Shown: one piece after another, positions 12,404 through 23,100 of the stretch
Layout: the number at the start of each line of letters is the position of its first letter
Position numbering within the stretch: the first letter of the stretch is position 1
The notes under the pieces: model-generated
What the model saw: only the letters and a program-made list of their open reading frames with translations
Database searches by the model: none
What the model was told of the DNA's origin: nothing
Position numbers and translations under genes: made by a program
Assembly (NCBI GenBank): GCA_033032175.1
Contig: CM065319.1
Location: 12,249,018-12,313,017 of the forward strand
Reading direction: 5' to 3'
DNA: 64,000 nt
Origin: Saturnia japonica
Taxonomy: Eukaryota > Arthropoda > Insecta > Lepidoptera > Saturniidae

Positions 12404-15400
12404 ATGCTTATGATGGAATTGACTGATGAACTTGAACAGAGCGATAGTGGTATGGAGTCTTTGAGTGCGAGCAAAGATGACACTCCTGAACGTAAGCCTG
12501 AGGATAATTTCATAACCCCATCGGTGCGCAACAATGAGATTAAAATCGTTATAAATGCATGTAGATTTAAGCAATATTAATTTTATTGTTCGTTGTCGTT
12601 TCAGCTCGGTTCTTCGCCAAGCGCGGTAACTCCATTAAGTGGACCTCTAAAAGAATATGACGATGTAAGTTTTTTTGTTAGCTATATTAGAAGATTCTTA
12701 AGTTATAACTTATAACTGTTCGGATTAGTCATGCGCAAAGTATATCACTGAAAAGAAAAGAGAGATATATATCTTATCGGGCTCACTGAATGTAATGATC
12801 TACAAAACTGTTTGCTTGATAAAGCCGAGAGCGAGATTTATCTTACAAAAACAAATCTTACGATTTACAAAAACGTATAAAATTATTGAAATCTATGTTT
12901 TTAAATATAGAATAGAGATATCTTGAAAAATATTATGCAAACATTTGATTTCCTTCATTCTTAACAATTAGCAGGCTAAAGTGTGTCAATCTAGAAATGC
13001 AAAAGTATGTAATACAGAGATGGTCAAATTATTATTTTAAAACCTGTAATAACAACAATAGAACTAAAGAAGATTGTGTGAGTAACAAAATATGTTAGCA
13101 TATTTTATAATCAGTGGCTATGGCTACATTTATAATGATTTGAATTGAAATATTGTATATGTACATTATCTACCTTACAATATAAACACATATTAAGTCA
13201 ATATTTTTGTACAAATTTGCTAGTCACTTTAGAAAGTTTTGTATCTATACCTTATATTACCTTATATTAATCTGAAATATGTAGGTGACAATAATTAATT
13301 TTAGCGATGCGAAGTTCAAAGTGCATGTTTCAAATCATGCATGACATGAAACTAAATTCAAAATTGTGCTTATTGTATTATCAAGGCATAAAGGAAGTTT
13401 TCTTATAATCATTTGTACCCGATCGCCTTTCCACTCTCGGCTTGTTGGATCAAATCAGCTACCTTTCTCTTTCTTAAATAAGAATGTGGTGTATCTTTTT
13501 ATTCAACTGATCTGAATCACTCTGATTATATCTGAGTGAACATTATTACTGAGAGCTAAAGATATACTTTACAAACAGGTGAGCTACTGATATACTCACT
13601 CTTTTGTTGGGATTATATATCATCTAATCTTTCACTTGCAAGCTACAAAACTCTAGTTCGGATAAAGTGTTTCAAGCAGATTCATACCATAATACACATT
13701 GTATCATATTCTGGTGATAACTTGATTTGTGTACTTCACAGGAACCAGATGAAACATTATCAGAAAGGTTATGGGGATTGGCAGAAATGTTTCCTAACTG
13801 TGTAAGGAATGGATCATACACAGTTACAACTAAGACATGGTAAGGTGAAAATAACAAAGTTAATATTATTGTGGTGGCTCTGTTTTTAATCATTTTATGA
13901 AAACAATTAATAATTAATTAAAAAAAATTATATATTGGTAAGTTATGTATCTTAAATTTTGTAATAGGAATGTAGGTTTCTATTATGTAAAATTGGTTAG
14001 AATTATTGTTCAAGAAAGCTTCTTTAAACATCCTTTCATGATTTGATATTTTAAATTTTAACTTTTGATTAAAAAACACTTTTTTAATGTTTTGTATTGG
14101 GAATGTTTGTTTACTTTTGAAAAAAATCATAAGCTAATTCAATGTTGTAAGAATAGGTAATGAATGGAGGAATGATGTTTATTTAGAGTTGTGGATTAAT
14201 AATGAATAATTGGAAATCCAACTTCAAATCTTCCATTGACAAATATTTGTTTAAATTGAATGAAATATGTTTTTAATGAAATTGCAATTATTTCTTTATT
14301 ACTTTTTTGTGTGTTAATAATTAAAATTTGTCTTTGATTTTTTTTATAGATACCTATTAACCATTTACATTGTTGGATGTGTTAGTCAAAGCATCCTATA
14401 GTATATATTTTGTCTTCAGTACAATTTTTTGTAAACAAATTATTCATCATTATTCTTGTATGATTTACTGTATAGGTCTGGAGTCAAGAGTTTGTATGGA
14501 CTGTCACGATCTGTGATGTGGATAGTGGCCAGTTCATCTGTAATCTTATTTGCTCCTGTCATATTTGAAGTAGAAAGAGCTCAAGTGGCTGAAATGGAAA
14601 AATCACAACAGAAACAGGTTAGCTAATATTGTTATAGCACTAAGCCCTTTTTAATATTTAGACAGATCCATAGTCTCTATGGACCCCTATAAATATTTAG
14701 CAAGTGCTTTGAAATATATGAGTTTTTATTATACTAGCTGTGCCGCATGGTTTCACCCTGGTTATATTTATTTGACCAACTCACTACCACATGCCACTAA
14801 ACCACTTTTGTAGTGTCATGTTGTTTAGTTTATTGTTCTCAATTTTCGTACTTGCCTACAGCTTGACAGATTGCTTGACATTCACAGTTAGTGCTCCGCT
14901 CCTTAGGGTCAAAGGGTAAAGTTATATAGCTTATAAATCTTCCTCAATAAATAGGCTATAAATTGCATAAATACTTTTTTCTAATCTGATTGTTACTTCC
15001 AGATATTGAAACAAAAATACAATGTCTTGAACATTATGATATTAGTATATTATATGAGTTTTACAGGTATAATAGGTTATTATTATATTAATTTCTTTGG
15101 TGACTTTAGCTAACCATATCATTATTTAATATTCCTATGAAACCTATTAAAATATTATACAAAGTGTATAACTTTACTTTGTTGCTGTGTTATAAATATT
15201 TTTATTTATATCTTTATTAATTTGTACACAAAAATACACTTGTTTTACAGTTTATCGTTTTATTACTGATGGTTCATAACTTCTTAGTTATGAAAAGTAT
15301 GCTTTGCTTGCTATGCATAATTTAACATAGGTGTGGAATGCAGGCCAACCATTTAGCTGTAAATGATTTCTTTGGTTGTGCGTAATTTTGAATCTGTGAT

Positions 15401-15811
15401 TTAAAGACCTATAACAGAAGAAGGTATAGGATTTACAGGCTCTGGAAGTCCACAACATAATATTGTTGAACTCAAACCTGTTTGAAATCACCCGGTTTTG
15501 TAAATTCTCCTAGTTCCCATAAAACATTTGTGAAGCCTTCACTTTTTCTTATTATGTTTTCTACTATATTACAAATTAAACTGAAATTATTAAGTACTTC
15601 AAAACTCATTGGATACATGTTGAGGCTCGAAGCACAAGCCATTGCAATGACCACACAAAACGTTACTACAACAACATAAAAATGTTATTTATGTTTTCCA
15701 CATGTATAAAGTATTCATATAGAACTGTATTTCTTATTATTACAGGTACTATTAGGGACCAATGCAGCCTTATCCGGTCCCATGCCCAATATGCCACCTA
15801 TGCCACGATAA
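12404..15811 (+). CDS. Tom22: Mitochondrial import receptor subunit TOM22
   Basis: Central receptor and organiser of the TOM complex in the mitochondrial outer membrane. It receives preproteins from Tom20 and passes them to the Tom40 channel. Exons: 12404-12523, 12605-12664, 13742-13839, 14476-14617, 15746-15811. All junctions are GT-AG and in phase, giving about 161 codons, close to the roughly 140-150 aa of animal homologues. The N-terminus is acidic and cytosolic (ELTDELEQSDSGMES). The family core ETLSERLWGLAEMFP is in exon 3. Exon 4 has the single tail-anchor helix MWIVASSSVILFAPVIFEVE and then ERAQVAEMEK. The C-terminus is Pro/Met-rich (PMPNMPPMPR). The start is the first ATG after an in-frame TAG at 12383; in-frame ATGs at 12410 and 12413 are alternatives. 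Confidence 0.95.
14737..15060 (+). repeat. RTE-like LINE 3' fragment in the last Tom22 intron
   Basis: Starts with ACTAGCTGTGCCGCATGGTTTC, the common lepidopteran LINE 3'-end motif, and keeps 'CCTCAATAAATAGGCTATA' and 'AATCTGATTG' further on. A related start occurs at 48616 (ACTAGCTGTAAGCTGTACC). No coding part remains. Confidence 0.45.
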
Positions 15812-15908
15812 ACCAAATCAGTGTGTGAATGAGAAATTCATTATAATATTGTATATCTGTTTAAAAGGAATATGTCATCATAAATGCTTTAATGTTAATC
15901 TTAGTTTA

Positions 15909-15914
15909 AATAAA
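15909..15914 (+). promoter_or_regulatory. Polyadenylation signal of Tom22
   Basis: AATAAA lies 98 bases after the Tom22 stop codon and is the first canonical hexamer there, so it probably sets the 3' end of the transcript. Confidence 0.55.
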
Positions 15915-17308
15915 TAGGTACCTTACTTTAACATTTTATTTTATAATGATAGTACTATTACCTACAAGCGCATCCTTGACTGTACTTACAAAATATACTA
16001 TGCATTTATCTTTAGATTGTTAAAAGAATTATAATAGAAATTAATAGAAATAGCAAGATTACTGCTGTTACATTAGTTGTAAATTGTATTACATCTGTTT
16101 TATTTAAGTTGCTATTCCTGTATATGTTTTTCTGAGTAGAATGTATAGTTATGATTTGTTATGGATTATTGGAAGTAAAGTAATTGTTTGAAAAACATTT
16201 TTTATTTGTTATGTATAATGATGCACATGGACCGAAAGGACAATTAAACAAGTATGGAGTCATCAAAGATGCAAAATAACAAGCTTTTGAAAGAGTAATG
16301 ATTAATTGATTATTGTAATTAAATGACTGCCCTCTCAAACATTTTGCCGCATTATCCTTAGCTTGGTAGATCTTCAGACCAAAAGATTATATTCTCTTTG
16401 TCTTAGTCTGTAGATATGTGAACTACGCCAACGAGAATGTGCTTCAGACTTTGATTATATACACGTTAGAATTTATCCAATAGTAATCGAGTGCAACCAA
16501 GCAGCACCACCCCAAAAAACATGTTTTATCTATTAAATTTTATTTGACGGTAGTTGTGTTATTTTTCGACAGAAAAAACCCTTTGCGCTGCTTTAATATA
16601 ACTATATAAATAAAATGATTGAGATTGTGTTCGCATCACGCAAATACTACTAGATAGATTTTGACTAATTTTTTTTTTTGTTTAATCTAAGAACTTTGTC
16701 CTTATCAAAAAGAATAATTCTCATGATAACTTCATAAATAAAACTTATTACAGTTTTAAGTAATTACAATTTTATAAGCGCTACGCTCTCAGCGATGTGT
16801 CGCATACCAACAGAATGACTTATACGCGTGTATGTGCGTAGCTTACTTATGGATGTGGTTGCTGATGGAGTTTAACAGCAGTCGGTGAGAAACGCGCATG
16901 GATGTGACAGGGAACGTGATAGAGGTGTAACGAATATATTCGTAATAGGTACAGGGATTATAATACGCGCCACGAACTAATATTATGATAAACGAATACA
17001 GAATAATAGGTTACCAAATAATAGGCACGCGATTCACGATCCGCGCGGCGAGTCACCGCAAAGTACCTCTCTCTTTGTCCGTTACAGGAGCGCGCATCTT
17101 GCGAGTAAGCGAGATAACTTCATATAGAAACGAATGCTGGCTGCTGGATTATCGTATGCGCAGCTAGGTACGTATAGTAAGACATCATTATTCATTAAAC
17201 ACGTCGGGCTTCGTATGAAAACTGCATAGGTTGGTCCCTTACATTCTTACAAAAAATATTAGTTTTTATATTGTTTCTTCGTATATATTATACATAAATA
17301 CCAGGAAT
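15915..17308. other. Intergenic stretch, no gene supported
   Basis: Mostly AT-rich. A patch with more CpG, at about 16780-17165, contains GCGCGG, CGCGCAT and similar words and stands apart from its surroundings, but gives no recognisable protein or RNA. Confidence 0.4.
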
Positions 17309-17493
17309 ATACAAAAGAAAGAGAGAGGTAAAGAAACTCCAAACCAGTAGACAAGGTAAAAATGAAAGCATCAGTAAAAGCTGTCCTAGAAGGTAATACC
17401 ATGAAAGGTACAGCCAAAACCTTCCATTTGTCTGTAATGACGTTGAAAAGGTATTCAAGAAAACAAAAGGAAAAAGAAAATGACATAGTGTAA
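17309..17493 (+). pseudogene. Psq-type HTH fragment of a pogo/DDE_1 transposase
   Basis: The open stretch from ATG 17362 to TAA 17491-17493 reads VKAVLEGNTMKGTAKTFHLS followed by VMTLKRYSRKQKE. This is the helix-turn-helix 'psq' motif that begins pogo/jerky-like DDE_1 transposases. The upstream bases continue the similarity with stops. Nothing of the catalytic domain follows, so it is a small relic. Confidence 0.65.
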
Positions 17494-17813
17494 GAACCCA
17501 ACTACCGACAGTCTAAAATTTTTACAGACGCATAAGAGAGTTACGACTGGTACTACGTTATACGCAGAATTGGACAGTTATATTTACTGGTACCGGAAGC
17601 AACTTTACATGTTTTAATCATAACGTTTCCATGTTTCTCAACATTAAAATTTGAACATAATATTAACGGAATATAATATAAAGGGAACATCATAATTATA
17701 TAAAGACAATAAAGTATGTACCTATGAGGTAATACATATATAGATAACTATAAGGTTAAATAAAAGACAAATTTCCTACCAATTGAACTATTAGTCATTC
17801 ATGCTAATTAATA

Positions 17814-19104
17814 TTAGGTCTTTACCTATGAAATTGCCGTTTTGTATGAAAAAATTTAAACGAATTTTTTTCATGTATTTTTTATTTGTATTAATCGAAG
17901 TAATCACCCATGCAATCAATGCATCTTTGCCAGCGCAGTGGCAGTTTATTGATGCCCTTCTTAAAGAAATCAGCTGGACGGGAGGGAGGCAACAAATTCT
18001 TCAAAGGCATTTTGTACTGCCTCTTGGGTATTGAATTTTTTTCCCGCCAAGGAGTTATCCAAATTCTGGAAAAAGTAGTAGTCTGTAGGCGCAAGGTCTG
18101 GTGAGTAGGGCGGATGACGGAGAACTTCCGACCTCAGTTCTTGCAACTTGGAGACCGTCTGCTGTGCAGTATGAGGTCGCGCGTTGTCATGCAGGAGCAG
18201 CGGAGACGAGCGATTGACCAATGCTGGTTGGAGATGTGCCAGCTTCTCCATCATTGTGTTCAGTTCTTCACAGTACACATCTGCAGTAATGCTCACCCCG
18301 TTTGGTAAGAAGCTGTGATGAATCACACCGGCGCTAGACCACCAAACAGTGACCATCACTTTCCTAGAGGTAAGTTTTCGTTGAGGCCATTGTTTAGGTG
18401 CTGAACCAGGATCCAACCAACTTGCTGAGCGCTTGCGGTTATCAACCAGAATCCATTTCTCATCGCAGGTAACAATGCGGTTCAAAGTTCCTTCATTTGT
18501 GTGTCTGTTGAGCAGTGCAAGGCACGTCTCGACGCGTACTTCGCACTGGCGATCATTGAGTTCGTGGGGCACCGATTTGTCAAGCTTTTTTACCTTGCCA
18601 ATTTGACGCAAATGGACCAATATTGTTTTGACGCTAACGTCGAAAGCTGCTCCTAATTCAGCCGTAGATTGAGTATCATCAGCTTCCACTATCGCCTTTA
18701 ATTCGTCATTGTTGACCAAAGTCTACGGACGACCGCGAGGTTCATTTTTCAGGTCGAAATTCCCAGAACGGAAGCGAGCAAACCAATAACAGGTGGTGCG
18801 TTGGTTTGTAGTGTTAGCTCCGTAAACATCGTTGATGTTGCGTGCCGCTTGTGCCGCGTTGCTGCCACGACGGTACTCATATTCCATAATTACTCGAATT
18901 TTTAACGTATCCATGATGACAAAAAAGATTGAAATGCGATGAAAATGTAACACTAATCAATAAACAAATGACTACTTTTGGAAAAAGAATTCCATGTTTT
19001 AAAAATAAAATTAATTTGAAATTTGAATTCTTAGCCAAATAAAAATTATTTTGATTTGAAATGGCCAGTACTGCAGAACGGCAATTTCATGGGTAAAGAC
19101 CTAT
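17814..19104 (-). mobile_element. mariner transposon, full length, with TIRs and TA duplication
   Basis: 1291 bp, the usual mariner size. The left end TTAGGTCTTTACCTATGAAA and the inverted right end ATAGGTCTTTACCCATGAAA continue through TTGCCGTTTTGTA / TTGCCGTTCTGCA. Both are flanked by TA (17812-17813 and 19105-19106), the target duplication of this superfamily. It carries one transposase gene on the minus strand. Confidence 0.92.
17891..18914 (-). pseudogene. mariner transposase, disabled by one stop and a 4-bp duplication
   Basis: A D,D34D transposase of about 341 codons from ATG 18914 to the stop after CIDCMGDYFD at 17891. The N-terminal HTH is in IRVIMEYEYRRGSNAAQAA and the linker is RGRP. 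The catalytic residues are in VTCDEKWILVDNRKRS, LLLHDNARPHTAQ and YSPDLAPTDYYFF. Two lesions are seen. A TAG (18720-18722 on the + strand) follows RGRP. A tandem TCCC duplication (GGGAGGGAGG at 17980-17989 on +) shifts the frame after EEFVAS, so the true C-terminus (PADFFKKG...) lies in another frame. Everything else is intact, which suggests a fairly recent loss. Confidence 0.9.
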
Positions 19105-19311
19105 TATTATGCAATCAAGTACACTTGTTGTCTTATAATCATGTCTATACCCCTTGCTATGATCAAGTGTCCCAGAACACAGGAAACTTGATCCTTTAAT
19201 AGTCTTTAGGGAAAGCGAAAAAAAAAACAGGTTAACACATATATTTCATGATTAAATGATGCAAAAAGGTAGAAGGATAAATTTTCTAGGTATTCATTAA
19301 ACGATCTCCCC

Positions 19312-19632
19312 TATACTTCTTCCTAACTTGGCAACTAGTCGACTTTAATGAAGACTATTACTGCCAATATCAAGTTAAAGTTTCCTGTCTTATAACGACA
19401 TCAGTAGCCTAACAAGATGGCTGCCTAGTTAGAACTTTCTAGGGTGTTATTGTAGGGCCTCAGATTGAATGCTTTCAGTTTATATTTATAATCCTCTTCA
19501 CATAAGCACAAAAACCAAACTTTATCACGCAAAACGCCACCAATATTACAAAATATAGGGTCAAAAACGTAAATAAATGAATTAAAAATAAAAACCAACA
19601 ACATGTCACTTCAAGATTCCGCCGAAAACTCT
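19312..19632 (-). repeat. Dispersed repeat R1 (SINE-like), near-complete copy
   Basis: Inverted relative to the copies at 39417 and 50437. Contains AACAAGATGGCTGCC, TTCAGTTTATATTTATAATCC, CGCAAAACGCCACCAATATT, AAATGAATTAAAAATA and TGTCACTTCAAGATTCCGCC. On the minus strand it ends with a tail containing GGAAGAAG. Confidence 0.75.
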
Positions 19633-20186
19633 AAGTATTAGTATATAATGAAACTTTTTGTCAGCGAAAGGGTTTTACTATGAATCTACCAGTACTTCCA
19701 ATGATTACTTCTTAAAACGTACAGCCTTTGCCTCAGTATAATGTTAATCTAGTTTTATGTAGACTAACTTTTAATTGAGCTATATAAATACATGCATCAT
19801 TGTTTGAAAAAGTGTAGCACACCTTTTTTAACTTACCTTTCGTATTGTGATTTTATTTTTCATTTGTAAATTAACTTTTATAATATGTAACTTTATTTTT
19901 ATATAATTGAATCACATGATCACTATGAATCATATTTACTTAGTAATACTAAGACTTAAAATATTTAAGGTTGGTTGTAATCAAACAAACATTGGTTTGG
20001 CTGTATGAAACGAGGTCACTGCCTCACATAAAAAAATAGCACGTAGCGTCTCATTTCACGCCATTTGAATTCATTTGAATTTCGAGGTTTGCACGAAACT
20101 GGGATTCAGTTAGTGAAAATTATAACAAAAATAATAAACAAATATAATTAGTTTATTAACTTCTAGACTAGAAGCCTTCAGTAATA
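19633..20186. other. Upstream region of the coiled-coil gene
   Basis: No separate gene is seen. The last part (about 20030-20186) is presumably the promoter and 5' untranslated region of the coiled-coil gene starting at 20187, but no TATA box or initiator stands out. Confidence 0.4.
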
Positions 20187-23100
20187 ATGAATATTGCCGA
20201 TATTAGTGAAGTAGCTAAAAGAAAAAAAGTTAACGAGGATGCAGAAAAACTTCGCGAGAGAGTTAATCGTGAAAATGCGAAAATCATAAAAATGAAGGTA
20301 ATTAATAGATTAATGTTACGTAATACTATAAGCATTTTATTTTCATCTGTTTGCTTCGATAAATTGTAAAATGTCTACTAAATTATGCTTTTGAAATTCA
20401 TCAGAGTGCTTTAATATATTTGTGGGCGAGTCCAATGTTAAAAATGTTTGTTGGCTTTGATAAAAGTTATATGATATTTATATGATTATATGATAGTGTT
20501 TTATCTTCATCAGTTTACTTCGATAAATTGGCTGTCTACTAAATTATGCTTTTCAAATTCATCAGAATACTAAAATATACATGTGGGCGAGACCATTTTC
20601 TTAAAAATGTTTTTTGGCCTATCAGGTAGCACACTTTGATAAAATTTATAGAAAATTTCGCTTTTCACGGTCATCAGAACGTTAAAAATGATATACTTTA
20701 GGGCGAGTCAATTTTATTAATTCAAATATTTGTTGGTGGATCAGGTGGTGCACATTTCGATAAAATTTAGATAAAAATTAACCCTTCTTAGGTGCATCAA
20801 TTTTAACCATAAAATATAAAACCATTTTTTTTTTAATTTACCCTTTCACTTTATTTCTTTTTTAATGAAACTAAACATCAACTTTATCATTAAATTATAT
20901 TATTGTACTTGTGGGCGAATCAATTATATTAAATTATTCGGTGGCGAATCAGGTCGCTCAGGACGCTTCGTACTGGGACCTGAAAGAGAAAGTCCGTCAA
21001 TTTGAAGAACACCGAGAACGACTTCAACAAAATTTGATGGAAGTCCAAATGGAGAACGAAACTCTTTCTATGAAGTACCAAGACGAGCTACGCCTTCGCT
21101 CGGAGACGCTAAACAAGTCAGTAAAATATTTTAAATTTCAATGACTTCAATTTTCTATTAACATAAAAATTATTTCGCCTTTTTTAAAATATCATATAAG
21201 TTGGTATTTAGACTTGCTACATTAATTTGTTTAAAAATAAATGATCAAAATCCATATGATGTAAAAATATAATTTTAATTTCATAATAGGGTTGCAAGTA
21301 TGAAGGCTATGGTCGATGTAACGGAGGAGTATATAACCAAAGTGAGCGATACTTTGTATCGGACGCGCTGTGATTGCAACGCACTTGCTAACGCATACGC
21401 AAATGCAACACGTACCGTCAGTGAACTACGTGAACAATACTTACAGTTGCAACGTACAAAATCCGATGAAGATCGTAACCTCTGTAAGCAGCTTTTTTAT
21501 TTATGCCTGCCGGTGCACAGACCTTTTCTTAGATTATAAAGAATTTTAAAGAAATATCGACGCCAGGAGTGTGCGAATATTGTTTGAATCGAATCGACTA
21601 AAGGTGTTTGAATTGAATTTCGATTTAATCATAATAATATGTGTTCAAAACCTTCTAATAATTTGAAATATTTTAAAATAAATATGATTTTAATAATTAT
21701 TTCATTATTTTAAAAATATTCAATTATTTGTATAGGTAATTGTATGAATGTGTTGTGTATTTGAATTACTTCAATAGTTTGAATCATTCCAATAGTTCGT
21801 TTCATTCTAATGGTTCGAATATTACGAATTAATCGAATAATTCCAATCACTGGAATAATTCGTTTAATGAATTCGAATATTCCCACACCCATAATCTTGG
21901 CTTTATATCATCACAATATGCGTCCTAGATATAAAAATCATGATATTAAACTACCTTTTTGTCTAACATACAAAAGATTAGATTAGACTGCAAACTACTA
22001 AAATATTCTGATTGCTCAGATGAGTTTCTTGTTTAGTCAAGAGTGATGCGTAGAGCTCGGTATTTGCCATTGAGCACTACGACCGCCAACCCGACAATTA
22101 AAACGTATGGACTTCTAAACAGGCTCTAAAAACTTTGTAAACTCGAGTTTAAATCGCCCTCGAAACCGCCAACGTTACCATGTATGAATATCTTAGACAT
22201 ATTGTTGTATACAATGATATTATTACTTATAATATCATTGATTGTTTAGCAGAAACCAACACGTAAAATATTAGAGAATGACATTAGCGTTTTGTGTCGA
22301 CTGTCAAGCCCTAATACGTTCTCAGTTAAATTTGTGTTTATTTGTTTCTCATCCTTGTATTGTAAATAGTTAAAATTATAAAATATTAAGCATTCTAGTA
22401 TACAAGTTCGACTGGTCTGCATAACATTACGACATACATACCGCGAAATACCTACCCATGTAGCATAATTTTTGTGTTGGTTTATGCGAAATAGACCGAA
22501 GCATCGTAGTGTAGAACTATTTATGGTAATATTATAAAGTTCAAGAGAATTTTTCTTTCTTTAAAGAAAACGCGCTAATCTCAGATTTACACAATTAATG
22601 TTGCGTTTTAAAATATAGTAACTGTGCCTGCGGCTGTTCTCGTGTGAACTACAGATTTAGTTCAGAATGCCGTCAATCAGGCACACGCGTTAATCGTGCT
22701 ACCCCCTATCCCCGTTATTTTAAAAACATAAATGCTTAATGTAGGTGATGAACAGAAGAGATTTTTGGAGATCTACAACTATGTACTATATTAATTTGAT
22801 ATATCTCTTAAGGTTTACTCAGTCTCAGCGTAAGCTATGCATGCAAGATGCTATGTATGCAAAATCGTCTTTTTTCCGAATTTATAAGTAAAAATAGCCT
22901 AAGTTACTCCTTATAACATCAGCTTTCTGCCAGTGAAAGTCCCGTCAATCAGTTCAACCCTTTCGGGGATTAGTCGTAACAAACAGACAAACGACAATTT
23001 AAAAATTAATTTTTTGTTGTCCCGTGTACACTTTCATATGCATTTAGTAAAACGCTGTTATTTTGACATTACAAATAAACACTTCAATTTTATTTATTTG

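Noticed and set aside
12319..12574. Two overlapping minus-strand open frames of 71 and 77 codons
   Set aside because: They are antisense to Tom22 exon 1 and its donor; no family resemblance.
18114..18308. 64-codon + strand open frame (and others at 17801-18104)
   Set aside because: Antisense or out-of-frame shadows of the mariner transposase.
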